A stretch of DNA of 64,000 bases, from the NCBI GenBank assembly GCA_016874235.1, contig VGUJ01000010.1:1-64000 (forward strand). The letters are read 5' to 3'. The notes below the pieces were generated by a model. It was not told the DNA's origin. It made no database searches and worked only from the letters and a program-made list of their open reading frames with translations. Source of the DNA: Gammaproteobacteria bacterium (lineage in GTDB: Bacteria; Pseudomonadota; Gammaproteobacteria; Steroidobacterales; Steroidobacteraceae). Both the position numbers and the translations under genes were made by a program. Below, piece after piece: positions 29,796-40,953 of the stretch. Each line of letters starts with the position of its first letter. The first letter of the stretch is position 1.

Positions 29796-30830
29796 TTATT
29801 TCACCGGCGCGGGTTTCTGGCGCAGAGCGTAATGCTCGAGACTCGAGAGGCTGCGATCCTCGGTCCACTCGGTCGGCGCATCAAAATATTTAGCGTAATT
29901 CTTTTGAGCGTAATCGAGCACCGGGCGAGAGAGTACCTCGTCGAGATTCTTCGTCGTTCCCATGAAGCAGCCGTACTGACAGAAGCCCGGTCGCTGACCC
30001 ATCAGCATCCACGGGAGCCACGGGGTGATACGGTTCCAAGTGCCCGTGTAATCGAGCGTGGTCAGCTTCGGATTTTGCAGATCTTCCACTTTGACGTGAT
30101 GCGCGAACATCTCGGAGACCTGCACGATGGGACCCGAGGATTCGCGCGGCCATTTATCGGGCTGCAGCGCATTGGGATACGCCAAGTGAATATGGATTTC
30201 CATATCCGCCCACCCCCCGTGTTGGTACCACGGCATGATGAACGGCACGCGCGGCGGCGGCGGTCCTTGGTTGAGCCCACCGAACTTCGGCGGCGCTGGA
30301 AAGTACTCTTCGATGAGGTAATTGAACGGATCGTTATCGACGTGAACGGCTTTGACCGTCTCGTTGGTGAGCGGATTCTTCCACTCGTCGAGCACCTCAC
30401 CGCTGCGCAGATCGGTGTAGACGATGATCTCGCGGCACAGTCTTCGGATCGACCCATCCGGTCCCGGCAAGAGACGGATGACGCCAAAGCCCGACGTCCC
30501 CATGAGATCGACGACCTTCTTGTGGGGCTCGACGCCCATGAGGTAACCCTTGAACCAGAAATACTTCGGCTTACCGAAATCGAGGTCGCCCTGAATGCGC
30601 GCATAGGCGAGCTGGTTGCCTTTGCCGGTCGACAGGTCGAGGTAAGGCCCTCTGAGGCCAGGACCCATGCCATAGCGCGAACTCGTGAGAGCCGAGGCCA
30701 TCGCCATCGGCCCGCCGAGCGTCATCGATGCCAGGCCCGAGGCACCGACCGCGAGTGCGCCCCCGACGCCGCCCGCCGTGGTGAGAAAATCCCGACGCGC
30801 GGGATGACGTAAATCATGATCGTTCGACAT
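29796..30830 (-). CDS. Tat-exported DUF1838 family protein
   Basis: The 344-residue product begins with a twin-arginine signal (ARRDFLTTAGG, Arg12-Arg13) and a hydrophobic stretch to about residue 45, so a folded, perhaps cofactor-containing protein is exported. The rest matches DUF1838 (LDLSTGKGNQLAYARIQGDL, CREIIVYTDLRSGEVL, KVEDLQNPKL), whose function is unknown. It lies between the pirin and an exported peroxiredoxin gene; a link with oxidative chemistry is only an inference. Confidence 0.85.
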   Translation of the reverse strand: MSNDHDLRHPARRDFLTTAGGVGGALAVGASGLASMTLGGPMAMASALTSSRYGMGPGLRGPYLDLSTGKGNQLAYARIQGDLDFGKPKYFWFKGYLMGVEPHKKVVDLMGTSGFGVIRLLPGPDGSIRRLCREIIVYTDLRSGEVLDEWKNPLTNETVKAVHVDNDPFNYLIEEYFPAPPKFGGLNQGPPPPRVPFIMPWYQHGGWADMEIHIHLAYPNALQPDKWPRESSGPIVQVSEMFAHHVKVEDLQNPKLTTLDYTGTWNRITPWLPWMLMGQRPGFCQYGCFMGTTKNLDEVLSRPVLDYAQKNYAKYFDAPTEWTEDRSLSSLEHYALRQKPAPVK

Positions 30831-30878
30831 ATGAAAAACCCCCGATGAAATCCTGATTCTTTTTCGTGATGCGCTGAC

Positions 30879-31433
30879 TCAGACGCCGGGCGTCTGCAGC
30901 TTTTTGATTTCGTTGAGCACGAGCTGCGAGTGACCCTTCGCGTCGACTTTCTCCCAGTGACGGGTGATACGACCCTGCGGGTCGATGATGAAGGTGTCAC
31001 GACGGGAGAACTCCATCAGACCCATCATGCTAGTCAGGACGCCGTACTGCTTGGTGACCGCCTTCGTCGGGTCGGCGAGCACCTGGAACGGCAAGCTGTG
31101 CTCCTTCGCGAAGGCTTTCTTTGATTCGACGTCATCCACACTGACTCCGAGGATCACCGTATTGGCTCGTCGGAACGCAAAGATTTCGTCGCGGAACTCG
31201 CAAGCCTGCGTCGTGCAACCCGGGGTGTTGTCCTTCGGGTAGAAATAGAGCACCACCCACTTGCCGCGATGTTCATTGAGCGTGACCCACTTGCCGGTCT
31301 GGTCTTGCAGCCGGAAGTCGGGGGCCGGCTGACCCGCTTTGGGTGAGTCGGCCAGGGCCACCGGTACCGGCGCGAAGCCGAGGGTCAGCGCCGCGGCGGC
31401 GAGCAGGGTCAGAACAAGTCTGCGAGGTGTCAT
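30879..31433 (-). CDS. Exported Bcp/PrxQ-type peroxiredoxin
   Basis: Thiol peroxidase of the AhpC/TSA family. The 184-residue product has a Sec signal peptide (hydrophobic 5-20, cleavage near ALA-DS at 28/29), then the thioredoxin-like domain with [14 protein letters not shown]: peroxidatic Cys73 and a resolving Cys78 five residues later, the PrxQ pattern. Most Bcp proteins are cytoplasmic, so periplasmic location is notable. It lies 48 bp upstream of the DUF1838 gene on the same strand. Confidence 0.93.
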   Translation of the reverse strand: MTPRRLVLTLLAAAALTLGFAPVPVALADSPKAGQPAPDFRLQDQTGKWVTLNEHRGKWVVLYFYPKDNTPGCTTQACEFRDEIFAFRRANTVILGVSVDDVESKKAFAKEHSLPFQVLADPTKAVTKQYGVLTSMMGLMEFSRRDTFIIDPQGRITRHWEKVDAKGHSQLVLNEIKKLQTPGV

Positions 31434-31503
31434 GATCGGAACTCCTTCTCAAAACGGTGTCACCGTATCTTCCAGACTGCGCCGCTGCGGCACAATAGGC
31501 GGT

Positions 31504-32664
31504 GTGACAGAGCGTATCGATGACCACGCCGTGACCAAATCCGCGACCGAACCGGGCTGCCGAGCCATCGTTCTGTCCGGCGGTGGGGCGCGCGCGGCCT
31601 ACCAGGTCGGGGTTCTAAAAGCCCTCGCCGAGATCTGGCCCGAGGAATCACCGCCCTATGACGTTATCGTCGGCACCTCTGCGGGCGCCGTCTGTGCCTC
31701 AGTACTCGCGACCCATGCGGCCGACTGGCGTGAGGGCGTTCGGCGCCTCGAGCGTGTGTGGGCGAACTTCACCGTCGAGCAGGTCTTCAAGGCCGGCCTC
31801 GGTGCGATGGTCGGCGCAGGCGTGCGCTGGATGAGCTCGGCACTCACGGGAGGCCGTCTCGGCACCGCTCCGCCTGCGCTCTTCGATAACTCGCCGCTGC
31901 GCAACTTGCTGGGTGAACGCGTGGATTGGGACGCCATTCGCAGGCACATTGCCATGGGCAAACTGCGGGCGCTCGCACTCACGGCCACAACCTACGCGGG
32001 AGGTCATCACCGCGTTTTTTTCGAGGCGGCACCCCACGTGCAGGAATGGACCGGCGTGCGTCGCGCGGGCACCCGCTCGACCCTCGATCTCGATCATCTG
32101 ATGGCGAGCGCGGCGATCCCTTTTTTGTTTCCGCCGGTGCGGATCGGTGAGGTGTTCTACGGCGACGGGGCGATGCGCCAGCTCGCCCCACTCTCACCGG
32201 CGATTCATCTCGGCGCGAATCGTCTTCTCGTCATCGGCGTCCGTGCGCAAAACGCCGCGGGTCTAGGCGGCACGATCGGCGTACATCACACCCCCTCTTC
32301 CGGAGAGATCTTCGGCTTCCTGCTCGACACGCTGTTCAGCGATCAGGTCGATGCCGATCTCGATCAGCTCGAGCGCACCAACCGCATGGTTCGTCAGGCA
32401 AGCGCAACGCTTGATGGACTGAGAGAGATCAGCGCCCTGCGCCTCGTACCGGGTGCCGATCCGCGAACGAGCGCCGCTCGACACATGAACGCTCTTCCGA
32501 AAGCACTTCGCACCTTGCTCTCGGTCATCGGCGCGAGCGGCGAATCGGGAAGCCTGCTCGCGAGCTACTTGATGTTTGAAGCTCCTTACACGCAAGAACT
32601 CATCGCACAAGGCTATGCCGACGGCATCACTCAGCGTCGTGCAATCATCGACTTCCTGCGCTGA
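31504..32664 (+). CDS. Patatin-like phospholipase family protein
   Basis: Predicted Ser-Asp dyad lipid hydrolase. From the GTG at 31504 the product is 386 residues, with the oxyanion loop [10 protein letters not shown] (25-34), nucleophile elbow GTSAG (Ser59) and the dyad aspartate in FYGDGAMR (DGA instead of DGG). No signal peptide is seen. The start is uncertain: a GTG at 31531 is also possible and the frame is open upstream to 31339, over the divergent peroxiredoxin. Its end overlaps the convergent VWA gene by 20 bp. Confidence 0.88.
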   Translation: MTERIDDHAVTKSATEPGCRAIVLSGGGARAAYQVGVLKALAEIWPEESPPYDVIVGTSAGAVCASVLATHAADWREGVRRLERVWANFTVEQVFKAGLGAMVGAGVRWMSSALTGGRLGTAPPALFDNSPLRNLLGERVDWDAIRRHIAMGKLRALALTATTYAGGHHRVFFEAAPHVQEWTGVRRAGTRSTLDLDHLMASAAIPFLFPPVRIGEVFYGDGAMRQLAPLSPAIHLGANRLLVIGVRAQNAAGLGGTIGVHHTPSSGEIFGFLLDTLFSDQVDADLDQLERTNRMVRQASATLDGLREISALRLVPGADPRTSAARHMNALPKALRTLLSVIGASGESGSLLASYLMFEAPYTQELIAQGYADGITQRRAIIDFLR

Positions 32665-33847
32665 CGAGTTTGTGACTCAAGGTGGCCATCGCTCGGTCGA
32701 GCCCACCGAGCGTCAGCGGAAACATTCGACCACCGATGAGGTCCTGGGTCAGACGGATCGAAGGAGTCCAGTCCCAACGCTCCTCCGCCTCGGGATTGAG
32801 CCATACCAGGTGCGGAAAGTGAGCCGTCAGACGTTGCATCCACACACTCCCTGCTTCCTCGTTGAAATGCTCAACGCTCCCGCCCGGCTGCACGATTTCA
32901 TAGGGACTCATTGCCGCATCACCCACGAAGATCACCCGGTAGTCACCATTGAATGTCCGTAGGAGCTCAAGCGTCTTGATGCGCTCGACCTGCCGCCGTC
33001 GATTGTCCTTCCACACCGTCTCGTAAATGAAATTGTGGAAGTAAAAATGCTCCAGCTGACGAAACTCCGAGCGCGCGGCAGAGAACAGCTCCTCGCAAAC
33101 GCGCACGTGATCTTCCATCGAGCCACCGACATCGAGCAGCAACAGCACTTTGACGGCGTTGCGCCGCTCGGGGCGTAGTTTCAGATCGAGCCAGCCGGCG
33201 TTGCGCGCCGTCGCTTCGATCGTACCGTCGAGATCCAATTCGTCGGCGGCACCCTGACGCGCGAACTTGCGCAAGCGGCGTAGCGCCATCTTGAGATTGC
33301 GGGTGCCCAGCTCACGACGATCGTCGAAATTGCGGTACTCCCGGGCCTCCCACACTTTCACGGCACGACGCTGTCTCGCTCCGGTGTCGCCGATCCGGAT
33401 CCCCTCGGGGTTGAAACCGCCCGAACCGAACGGCGATGTGCCGCCGGTGCCGATCCATTTGTTGCCGCCCTCGTGCCGCGACTTTTGCTCAGCCAGCCGC
33501 TGCTTGAGTGTTTCGAGCAATGTGTCCCAACTGCCGAGCGCCTCCACCTTGGCACGCTCTTCGTCGGAAAAAAGTCGCTGAGCCATGGCCTGCAGCCATT
33601 CGGCCGGCACCTCGGCAACCAGTCGATCGAAGATTCTCTCGGCGCCGGCAAAGTGCTCGGCGAACACGCGATCGAAACGATCGAAGTGACGCTCATCCTT
33701 GACGAGCGACAGTCGAGCAAGCCAATAAAACTCCTCGGCTGAACACGACGCCACTCGAGCCTCGAGCGCCTGCAGCAGCGACAAAAACTCCGTGATCGAG
33801 GCCGGGATGCCGGCGGCGCGCACTTCGAGAAAGAATCGAACGAGCAC
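32645..33847 (-). CDS. VWA domain protein, CoxE-like
   Basis: Protein with an N-terminal helical region and a C-terminal von Willebrand A-type domain, of the family found next to MoxR ATPases. The 400-residue product has the MIDAS-like motif [13 protein letters not shown], a DxGxS variant of DxSxS, and a later [11 protein letters not shown] segment. MoxR-VWA pairs act as chaperone modules that assemble or activate enzyme complexes; the client is unknown here. It follows moxR with a 13-bp gap. Confidence 0.9.
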   Translation of the reverse strand: MLVRFFLEVRAAGIPASITEFLSLLQALEARVASCSAEEFYWLARLSLVKDERHFDRFDRVFAEHFAGAERIFDRLVAEVPAEWLQAMAQRLFSDEERAKVEALGSWDTLLETLKQRLAEQKSRHEGGNKWIGTGGTSPFGSGGFNPEGIRIGDTGARQRRAVKVWEAREYRNFDDRRELGTRNLKMALRRLRKFARQGAADELDLDGTIEATARNAGWLDLKLRPERRNAVKVLLLLDVGGSMEDHVRVCEELFSAARSEFRQLEHFYFHNFIYETVWKDNRRRQVERIKTLELLRTFNGDYRVIFVGDAAMSPYEIVQPGGSVEHFNEEAGSVWMQRLTAHFPHLVWLNPEAEERWDWTPSIRLTQDLIGGRMFPLTLGGLDRAMATLSHKLVSAGSR

Positions 33848-33860
33848 GCGAGAGCCTCGG

Positions 33861-34712
33861 TTAACGAGCGCGACGGTTCAGAAACACCAACTGCTCGAAC
33901 AAGTGAACGTCCTGCTCGTTCTTGAGCAATGCGCCATAAAGCGGCGGAATCGATTTCTTCGGATCTTCACTGCGCAGCGCTTCGGGCGGAATATCCTCGG
34001 CGACCAGTAGCTTGATCCAATCCAGCAACTCTGAGGTGGACGGCTTTTTCTTGAGACCCGGCGTTTCACGCATGCGATAGAACGCTCCGAGCGCCTCCGC
34101 AAGCAACTCACGCTTCAAGCTCGGATAGTGCACACCGACGATTCGGGTCATCGTCTCCTCATCGGGAAAGCGGATGTAGTGGAAGAAACAGCGGCGCAAG
34201 AAAGCGTCGGGCAGCTCTTTCTCGTTGTTGCTCGTGATGAGGATGATCGGCCGGTGCCGGGCGCGCACAAGTTCGCGAGTCTCATAGACATAGAACTCCA
34301 TGCGGTCGAGCTCACGCAGCAGATCATTCGGGAACTCGATGTCCGCTTTGTCGATCTCGTCGATCAGCAATACAGGCTGCACCTCCGACTCGAACGCTTC
34401 CCAAAGCTTCCCACGGACGATGTACTGACGAATATCGGCGACCCGCGCCTCACCGAGCTGAGAGTCGCGTAATCGTGACACCGCGTCGTACTCATAGAGC
34501 CCCTGCTGCGCCTTGCTGGTCGATTTCACATGCCATTCGAACAGAGGCCGTCCGAGCGCCTGCGCGACTTCGACGGCCAGCTGCGTCTTACCGGTACCCG
34601 GCTCCCCCTTGATGAGCAGCGGTCGAGCAAGCGTGACCGCCGCGTTGACGGCCATGCGAAGGTCGTCGGTCGCGATATAGCGATCGGTACCCGAAAATCT
34701 TTGATCAGTCAT
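33861..34712 (-). CDS. MoxR family AAA+ ATPase
   Basis: AAA+ ATPase of the MoxR class, usually paired with a VWA protein. The 283-residue product has Walker A KGEPGTGKTQLA, Walker B VLLIDEIDKAD, sensor 1 ILITSNNEKELPDAFLRRC, the normal set of ATPase motifs, and little outside the AAA+ core. Its ATG overlaps the stop of the acylase-like gene by 4 bp, implying translational coupling with it. Confidence 0.93.
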   Translation of the reverse strand: MTDQRFSGTDRYIATDDLRMAVNAAVTLARPLLIKGEPGTGKTQLAVEVAQALGRPLFEWHVKSTSKAQQGLYEYDAVSRLRDSQLGEARVADIRQYIVRGKLWEAFESEVQPVLLIDEIDKADIEFPNDLLRELDRMEFYVYETRELVRARHRPIILITSNNEKELPDAFLRRCFFHYIRFPDEETMTRIVGVHYPSLKRELLAEALGAFYRMRETPGLKKKPSTSELLDWIKLLVAEDIPPEALRSEDPKKSIPPLYGALLKNEQDVHLFEQLVFLNRRAR

Positions 34713-37201
34713 GGAGTAGTCCTCGGTACGGCGCTGTCCGGCTTCGAAGCCTTCAGCGTCAAACGATGGATAGCAGGACCCGGGAGCAGCGGGCGAATTC
34801 GCCCACTGACCCAGTCCTCATATCCCGCTCGATAAAATGGCGACAACGGATGTCCGCTCGCGCCACCTGGCAACTGCATGTAGCCCTCAGCCTCGCGGCC
34901 GGGCGAGACAGCGAAGCGCTCCGAAGCGCCAAAGGTCGGCCCCGTAACGCGCGGAGAGTTCATGTCTCCGGCGAGCGGCCGAGCGGGCATATCGAGATAG
35001 CGCCCAAGCGGACCGAGTGACGACGACAACGGATGTCGGATGTTTGCAGTGTTCCGAAGACCCCAAGTGCAACCCACCAGCGTCCCGCAAGATTTTTCCG
35101 CAGAATCGATCACCGCATCGGCCTGACGCAGGAGCAACTCTCGCCAATCTTTGTACTCTGCACTCAACATGTGTGGAGGCTGCTCGGTCACCAGACGCCA
35201 CAATGAGCCCTCAAAGAGCGGAAACGCTTGCGAGCCCTCCCCGGCGCCAAGAGCGCTCGTGATCATCGACCACACCACACTCCGGGTTCGCTCGCGAAAA
35301 TCTCGCGCGAGCCGATAACTCACGGAGTCGATGGCCGCATACCCCTTCCAATCGGCGACGAGTCGTCTTAGCTCCGCACGCTTGGGCTCGTTCCGCACGG
35401 CCTCTTCATCGAGGGTCGCCAGCAACAAACGCTGCCAACGATCGATCAGCAGCGCCCGATCATCGAGCTGGATCGACAGCATGTCGGACGGCGTCGCGGG
35501 GCGATCGATCGCCAGCAATCGATCACGAATCTGCCGCTGTCGTACACCCTTGTCATAGTGCATCCCGCCGTCGGCTTCGTCGTTACCCAGCGACCCTTCG
35601 AACAACCCCTCGACATGCCGAGCGTTGGCACTCCAAAGACGACCCACCTCCGGATCGACGATCGCGGGCGTCTCGCCTTCGCCTCGCCAAATGATGGGAC
35701 GTGGCGTCTCAGGCCCGAGATTTCCTTGAGGAATGCGCCCGATGATCGTCCAGGCGATACGACCCGATCGGTCACCCACTGTGAAGTTCTGATGCGGAAT
35801 ACCGACCCGTGGGGCGAGCGCCAATGCCGAGGCCACATCGCTGACCTGTTGCAGCTCGAACGACGCCAGCGTGGTGGCGCCTCGTTCCATCACGAGCCAG
35901 CGCGCGAGCCAACAGGTGTGGGCCGCTCCGCTCGCGCCCTCATCCGGGGCATTGGTGCGCATGACGACGCCCAGCGGAGACTCTCGCACCTCGAGTGCGA
36001 CCGGATCGCCCCCGGAGACCGCAATCGTCTCTCGACGAACCCTGAAGGGTCGTTCGCCCTCTGCAGTGAAGTAGACGTTACGGGACGGATCACAGGCGAC
36101 CGGATTCAAGTCGCTCCAATCACCGTAACTGTTGGTGAACGACCAGGCGACCTCGCCGTTGCTTCCCGCCACGACCGCCGGTAACCCTGGAAGCGTGACC
36201 CCATTGAGTTCTCGCGCGAGCCCTTTTGTATCCCGGGCCATGCGCAAGCGTGCGCGATACCAAGTCGTCGGGACTCGTAATCCAAGATGCATGTCACCTG
36301 CGACGAGCGCGCCACCTCCAGCAGCGCGTTGACCTGAAACAGCCCACGCATTGCTGCCTGGCATCGCGCGCTCTGCAGCGATGGGTGCACGCACCACGCG
36401 CTCGCCACGCAGATCGAGTAACTCAGGAGGCGGTACGACGGGCGCACGGTAAGGCTCTCCGCCATTCGCCGCGAGTTGTTCAGCAAGCGTCTGGAAATTA
36501 GGCGTATCCCATTCGTCGCCACGAGGAAACAAGAAACGAATCACCTCGCTCGCCGGTCTAACGTCCGCCTCGCCTTGAGATGCCGTCGATACGCGCTCCT
36601 CGATGCGCGCAGAAATCTCCCGTCGCGCCAACTCATCAACCAGCGACTCGTACTGCAAACTCCACCACATCGAATGCACGACGAGTATGGAGTCTTCGCT
36701 GCGCCAAGCCTGCGGCGTCGAGCGTAGGAGCAGATACTCCCACGGGCGAACCGACAGCGAGCCAAGGCCGGCGTTGACTCCTCGCGTGTACGCGTCGATC
36801 CAGGCGCGCTCCGTTGGCGTCGCATCCGCGATGACCTGACGTGCCACCTCGCGCAACCCGAAAATTCGAGCGCGTTGATCTTGGACGACGAGCGCCTGAC
36901 CGAGCAGCCCTGCGAGTTCACCGGCAGCGAGACGCCGCGACAAATCCATCTGGAAGAAACGGTCTTGACCGTGCGCGTAACCGATCGCATACGCCACATC
37001 AAAAGGATCTTGGCCGACGACGGTGACGACGCCGTCCGCATCACGCTCGAGTCGCGTGTCTGCCTGAGGCCCTCCTTCGACGGAAGCGATCTCGCCATCG
37101 AGCATCGGTAACGAACCGCGTAACGCCCACCATGCGACACCCGCCACCATCGCGATGACGACGACCAGCGTCACCAAACCGCCGAGAATCCACTTTTTCA
37201 T
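34709..37201 (-). CDS. Penicillin acylase family (Ntn hydrolase) protein
   Basis: Predicted amidohydrolase of the penicillin/acyl-homoserine-lactone acylase superfamily, made as a precursor and self-cleaved. The 830-residue protein has one N-terminal membrane segment or signal (about 5-25), an alpha-chain region with DPFDVAYAIGYAHGQDRFFQMDLSRR, a spacer, and then PGSNAWAVSG where Ser283 would become the N-terminal nucleophile. Further beta-chain features are AGDMHLGLRVPTTWY and WSFTNSYGDWSD. Substrate cannot be told from sequence. It is 15 bp downstream of pyk and coupled to moxR. Confidence 0.92.
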   Translation of the reverse strand: MKKWILGGLVTLVVVIAMVAGVAWWALRGSLPMLDGEIASVEGGPQADTRLERDADGVVTVVGQDPFDVAYAIGYAHGQDRFFQMDLSRRLAAGELAGLLGQALVVQDQRARIFGLREVARQVIADATPTERAWIDAYTRGVNAGLGSLSVRPWEYLLLRSTPQAWRSEDSILVVHSMWWSLQYESLVDELARREISARIEERVSTASQGEADVRPASEVIRFLFPRGDEWDTPNFQTLAEQLAANGGEPYRAPVVPPPELLDLRGERVVRAPIAAERAMPGSNAWAVSGQRAAGGGALVAGDMHLGLRVPTTWYRARLRMARDTKGLARELNGVTLPGLPAVVAGSNGEVAWSFTNSYGDWSDLNPVACDPSRNVYFTAEGERPFRVRRETIAVSGGDPVALEVRESPLGVVMRTNAPDEGASGAAHTCWLARWLVMERGATTLASFELQQVSDVASALALAPRVGIPHQNFTVGDRSGRIAWTIIGRIPQGNLGPETPRPIIWRGEGETPAIVDPEVGRLWSANARHVEGLFEGSLGNDEADGGMHYDKGVRQRQIRDRLLAIDRPATPSDMLSIQLDDRALLIDRWQRLLLATLDEEAVRNEPKRAELRRLVADWKGYAAIDSVSYRLARDFRERTRSVVWSMITSALGAGEGSQAFPLFEGSLWRLVTEQPPHMLSAEYKDWRELLLRQADAVIDSAEKSCGTLVGCTWGLRNTANIRHPLSSSLGPLGRYLDMPARPLAGDMNSPRVTGPTFGASERFAVSPGREAEGYMQLPGGASGHPLSPFYRAGYEDWVSGRIRPLLPGPAIHRLTLKASKPDSAVPRTTP

Positions 37202-37216
37202 GACGTACGAAGTGAT

Positions 37217-38665
37217 TTAAGAGACGGCGCGATGAACTTTGAGGATTTGCATGGAGTTCGTACCGCCCTGCACACCACTCAGCTCGCCCTTGGTCAGGAT
37301 GATCTGATCCCCGTCTTCGACCAAACGAAGACTCATGAGCAGATTAAAGATTTGCTGTTGCAACGAGGACGTCTGATCGGGTCGTATATCGAACGACACA
37401 GGGTAGACGCCGCGATAAAGCGTGACTCGCCGTCGAGTCCCTTCGTGTCGCGTGAAGGCGTAGATCGGGATATCGGAGCGCAAACGGGACATCCAAAGGG
37501 TTGTCGAACCACTCTCCGTCAATGCCACGATGGCGCGAACGTTAAGGTGGTTGGCGGTATACATCACCGCATGCGCGATCGCTTCCTCGGTCTGCGAGAA
37601 GGTCAAATCAGACCGCTCGCGCGGTCCGTTCATGGTGAGGTGATACGTCTCCGCGCCGAGGATCACCTCGGCCATTGCTGCCACGGCTTTCACTGGATAT
37701 TTGCCCGTCGCCGTTTCGGCCGAGAGCATCACGGCGTCTGTCCCATCGAGCACCGCATTGGCGACGTCGCTCACTTCGGCACGCGTCGGCACGGGGTTCT
37801 GAATCATCGACTCCATCATCTGCGTCGCCGTGATCGCCACGCGATTGCGCTTTCGGGTCTCATGAATGATGGTCTTCTGCAGGCCGGTGAGTGCAGCTTG
37901 TCCCATCTCGACGCCAAGATCGCCACGCGCCACCATCACGACGTCGGCCGCCTCGATGATGCCTGCGAGCTGAGCCACCGCCTCGTGTCGCTCGATCTTG
38001 GCGACGATACGCGTGAAGGGCGCGCCGGCAGCATGCAACAACCCGCGAGCCTGTCGAATGTCCGACCCATCACGCACGAAAGACAGCGCGAGATAGTCGA
38101 AACCGTTGGCCGCAGCGAAGCGGATATCCTCGAAATCTTTGTCGGTCAGCGCTGGAGCGGAAATTCCGCCGCCCTTGCGGTTTACACCCTTTCGATTCGA
38201 TAACTCGCCGCCCGCGACCACTTTAGTCTCGATACGCGTACCCTGGACCGACAGCACCTCGAGCACAATGAGACCATCGTTGAGCAGCAGCGTATCGCCA
38301 GCCGTCACATCGGCGACGAGCTCTTTGTAGGCGACGCCCACCTCACGAGAGTTACCCGATTTTTTATCGAGCGAGGTGTCGAGGGCAAAGGCTTGCCCCT
38401 CGACGAGCTGCACGGCTCCCTCAACAAAACTCTCAATACGAATCTTTGGCCCGGCGAGGTCTCCCAGAATGGCGACGTAGCGCCCTGCCCTTACCGAGGC
38501 TTCACGCAGCAACTCGATGCGACGAAGGTGATCTTGATGAGTGCCGTGGGAAAAATTGATGCGCGCCACGTCGAGGCCGGCGTGACACATCTCGAGCAAT
38601 ACGTCGACGTCGTCCGTCGCGGGTCCGAGCGTCGCCACGATCTTGGTCCTGCGAGGAGTCGTCAT
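37217..38665 (-). CDS. pyk: Pyruvate kinase
   Basis: Converts phosphoenolpyruvate and ADP to pyruvate and ATP. The 482-residue protein has the family motifs RRTKIVATLGPAT, INFSHGTHQDH, KIERHEAVAQL (active-site Lys), VMVARGDLGVEM, and ATQMMESMIQNPVPTRAEVSDVANAV. Normal length for the PykA type. It is the fourth gene of the tkt-gap-pgk-pyk run, 40 bp after pgk. Confidence 0.97.
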   Translation of the reverse strand: MTTPRRTKIVATLGPATDDVDVLLEMCHAGLDVARINFSHGTHQDHLRRIELLREASVRAGRYVAILGDLAGPKIRIESFVEGAVQLVEGQAFALDTSLDKKSGNSREVGVAYKELVADVTAGDTLLLNDGLIVLEVLSVQGTRIETKVVAGGELSNRKGVNRKGGGISAPALTDKDFEDIRFAAANGFDYLALSFVRDGSDIRQARGLLHAAGAPFTRIVAKIERHEAVAQLAGIIEAADVVMVARGDLGVEMGQAALTGLQKTIIHETRKRNRVAITATQMMESMIQNPVPTRAEVSDVANAVLDGTDAVMLSAETATGKYPVKAVAAMAEVILGAETYHLTMNGPRERSDLTFSQTEEAIAHAVMYTANHLNVRAIVALTESGSTTLWMSRLRSDIPIYAFTRHEGTRRRVTLYRGVYPVSFDIRPDQTSSLQQQIFNLLMSLRLVEDGDQIILTKGELSGVQGGTNSMQILKVHRAVS

Positions 38666-38705
38666 GAGCTACTTAATCTCCGTAAGCCCTGAGGCGCGAA
38701 TACCG

Positions 38706-39884
38706 TCAGTGTGCAGCCCTCGCCTCGAGTGCTGCAACAGCAGGTAGGGTTTTTCCTTCAACGAACTCGAGGAACGCCCCGCCACCCGTCGAGATGTAGG
38801 AGATCCCGCGCTCGACATCGTACTTCTCGATCGCTGCCAGCGTGTCGCCGCCGCCGGCGAGTGAAAACGCCCGACTTTTAGCGATCGCTTCCGCGATCGA
38901 ACGAGTACCCGCACCAAATTGGTCAAACTCGAATACGCCGACCGGACCGTTCCAGAGAATGGTCCCGGCGGACTGCAGAATCTCAGAGAGCTGCTTCGAA
39001 GTCTCGGGGCCAATATCGAGAATGAGTTCGGTCGTCCCGACGGCGCCGACGGCGCGCACCGTCGCCGCTGCAGTCGGCGAAAACTCCGAGGCGACGACGA
39101 CGTCGGTCGGTAGCGGAATCTCGGCACCTCGAGCGCGAGCCTGTTCGAGCAAGCGACAGGCGGTCTCGAGCATCTCCGGCTCGTGCAGCGACTTCCCTAC
39201 GCTCACGCCCTTAGCCGCCAGAAAAGTATTTGCGATACCTCCGCCGACGATCAGTTTGTCCACCTTGGCGAGCAGCGACTCGAGCACCGTGAGCTTGGTG
39301 GACACTTTCGACCCGGCGACGATGGCGACGAGCGGACGAGCGGGCTTGGCGAGCGCACGCTCGAGTGCTTCGAGCTCGCCCACGAGTAGAGGCCCCGCGC
39401 AGGCAATCGGCGCGAAACGCGCAACGCCGTGCGTGCTCGCCTCGGCACGATGAGCCGTCCCGAACGCATCCATCACGTAGACGTCACAAAGTGCCGCCAT
39501 GCGACGGGACAGCGTCTCATCATCTTTTTTCTCACCCTTGTTGAAACGAACGTTCTCGCAAAGCACCACCTCGCCGGGCTCACAGGCGACGCCGTCGAGC
39601 CATTCGGGGACGAGTCTCACCGGTTGGTTCAAGAGTTCGCCGAGGCGCTTGGCCACCGGCGCGAGCGAGTTCTCCGACGAGAATTCCCCTTCCTTCGGCC
39701 GACCAAGATGCGAAAGTAAGATGACGCGCGCACGCTTTTCGATCGCCTGACGAATCGTCGGGAGCGACGCACGGATACGCGCATCGCTCGTGATCGACCC
39801 GCCCTCGATCGGAACGTTGAGATCTTCACGAATGAGGACTCGCTTACCCGCCAGATCGAGATCGGTCATCCGCAACACATTCAT
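38706..39884 (-). CDS. pgk: Phosphoglycerate kinase
   Basis: Interconverts 1,3-bisphosphoglycerate/ADP and 3-phosphoglycerate/ATP. I choose the ATG at 39884 because GAGGAG lies about eight bases upstream; the open frame to 39953 would overlap gap. The 392-residue product has [28 protein letters not shown], and the C-terminal ATP-site motifs [12 protein letters not shown] and [15 protein letters not shown], ending with [13 protein letters not shown]. It starts 11 bp after gap. Confidence 0.96.
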   Translation of the reverse strand: MNVLRMTDLDLAGKRVLIREDLNVPIEGGSITSDARIRASLPTIRQAIEKRARVILLSHLGRPKEGEFSSENSLAPVAKRLGELLNQPVRLVPEWLDGVACEPGEVVLCENVRFNKGEKKDDETLSRRMAALCDVYVMDAFGTAHRAEASTHGVARFAPIACAGPLLVGELEALERALAKPARPLVAIVAGSKVSTKLTVLESLLAKVDKLIVGGGIANTFLAAKGVSVGKSLHEPEMLETACRLLEQARARGAEIPLPTDVVVASEFSPTAAATVRAVGAVGTTELILDIGPETSKQLSEILQSAGTILWNGPVGVFEFDQFGAGTRSIAEAIAKSRAFSLAGGGDTLAAIEKYDVERGISYISTGGGAFLEFVEGKTLPAVAALEARAAH

Positions 39885-39895
39885 CGATACGCTCC

Positions 39896-40909
39896 TCAAC
39901 CCGCCTTCGACCACGCAAGCGTGGTGTCGAGCATGCGGTTCGAGAAGCCCCACTCGTTGTCGTACCAGGAGCAGACTTTGACCAGATTGCCATTGATCAC
40001 TTTGGTCATCGTGGCATCGTAGGTCGACGAGTGCGCGTCGTGGTTGTAATCGATGGAGACGAGCGGCGCGTCCGTATAGGCGAGCACACCCTTGAGCGGA
40101 CCCTCGGCCGCAGCCTTCATCAGGGAATTGATCTCGGCCACCGTCGTCGCGCGCTTCGGCGTGAACGTGAGATCGACCAGGGACACATTGATCGTCGGCA
40201 CGCGAACCGCGAAGCCGTCGAACTTACCCTTGAGCTCAGGCAGCACGAGACCGACCGCCGCCGCCGCACCGGTCTTCGTCGGAATCATCGACATCGTCGC
40301 TGAGCGGGCGCGGCGCAAATCCGAGTGATACACATCCGTCAGCACCTGATCGTTGGTGTACGCGTGGATGGTCGTCATCAAACCACTTTCGATGCCGATG
40401 TTCTCTTGCAACACCTTGGCGACTGGGGCGAGGCAGTTGGTCGTACACGAGGCGTTGGAAATGACGGTCATCGACGACTTGAGTACGTTGTGGTTCACGC
40501 CGTAGACCACGGTCGCGTCGACGTCGTCACCGCCCGGCGCAGAGATCACCACTTTTTTCGCACCCGCCGCAATGTGGGCCGAGGCCTTGGCCTTGCTCGT
40601 GAAGAGCCCGGTGCACTCAAGTACGACATCCACGCCGAGCTCGCCCCAGGGCAGCTTGGATGGGTCCCGCTGAGCGACCACGCGGATGCGATCGCCGTTC
40701 ACGACCATCGAATCACCGTCAACACTGACCTCGCCCGGGAATTTGCCGTGCGCCGTGTCGTAACGCGTCAGGTAGGCGTTGGTGTTCGCATCGCCCAAAT
40801 CATTGATGGCGACGATCTGGATGTCCTTGCGACGAGCGCCTTCGTAAAGCGCACGCAAGACGTTGCGTCCGATGCGACCGTAACCGTTGATGCCTACCTT
40901 GATTGCCAT
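39896..40909 (-). CDS. gap: Glyceraldehyde-3-phosphate dehydrogenase, type I
   Basis: NAD-dependent glycolytic dehydrogenase. The 337-residue product has the Rossmann start [17 protein letters not shown], the catalytic motif [12 protein letters not shown] (Cys155) with His182 in TTIHAYTND, and the C-terminal [14 protein letters not shown]. The Asp in AINDLGD (Asp37) fits preference for NAD over NADP. It follows tkt with a 44-bp gap containing an AAGGAGAGG ribosome-binding site. Confidence 0.97.
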   Translation of the reverse strand: MAIKVGINGYGRIGRNVLRALYEGARRKDIQIVAINDLGDANTNAYLTRYDTAHGKFPGEVSVDGDSMVVNGDRIRVVAQRDPSKLPWGELGVDVVLECTGLFTSKAKASAHIAAGAKKVVISAPGGDDVDATVVYGVNHNVLKSSMTVISNASCTTNCLAPVAKVLQENIGIESGLMTTIHAYTNDQVLTDVYHSDLRRARSATMSMIPTKTGAAAAVGLVLPELKGKFDGFAVRVPTINVSLVDLTFTPKRATTVAEINSLMKAAAEGPLKGVLAYTDAPLVSIDYNHDAHSSTYDATMTKVINGNLVKVCSWYDNEWGFSNRMLDTTLAWSKAG

Positions 40910-40953
40910 GATGCGTTGTCCTCTCCTTGAGATCTCTTGAATTTTCTTTGATT

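Noticed and set aside
29634-30812. 392-codon plus-strand frame opposite the DUF1838 gene
   Set aside because: The minus-strand gene has a Tat signal and DUF1838 motifs; this frame is a shadow.
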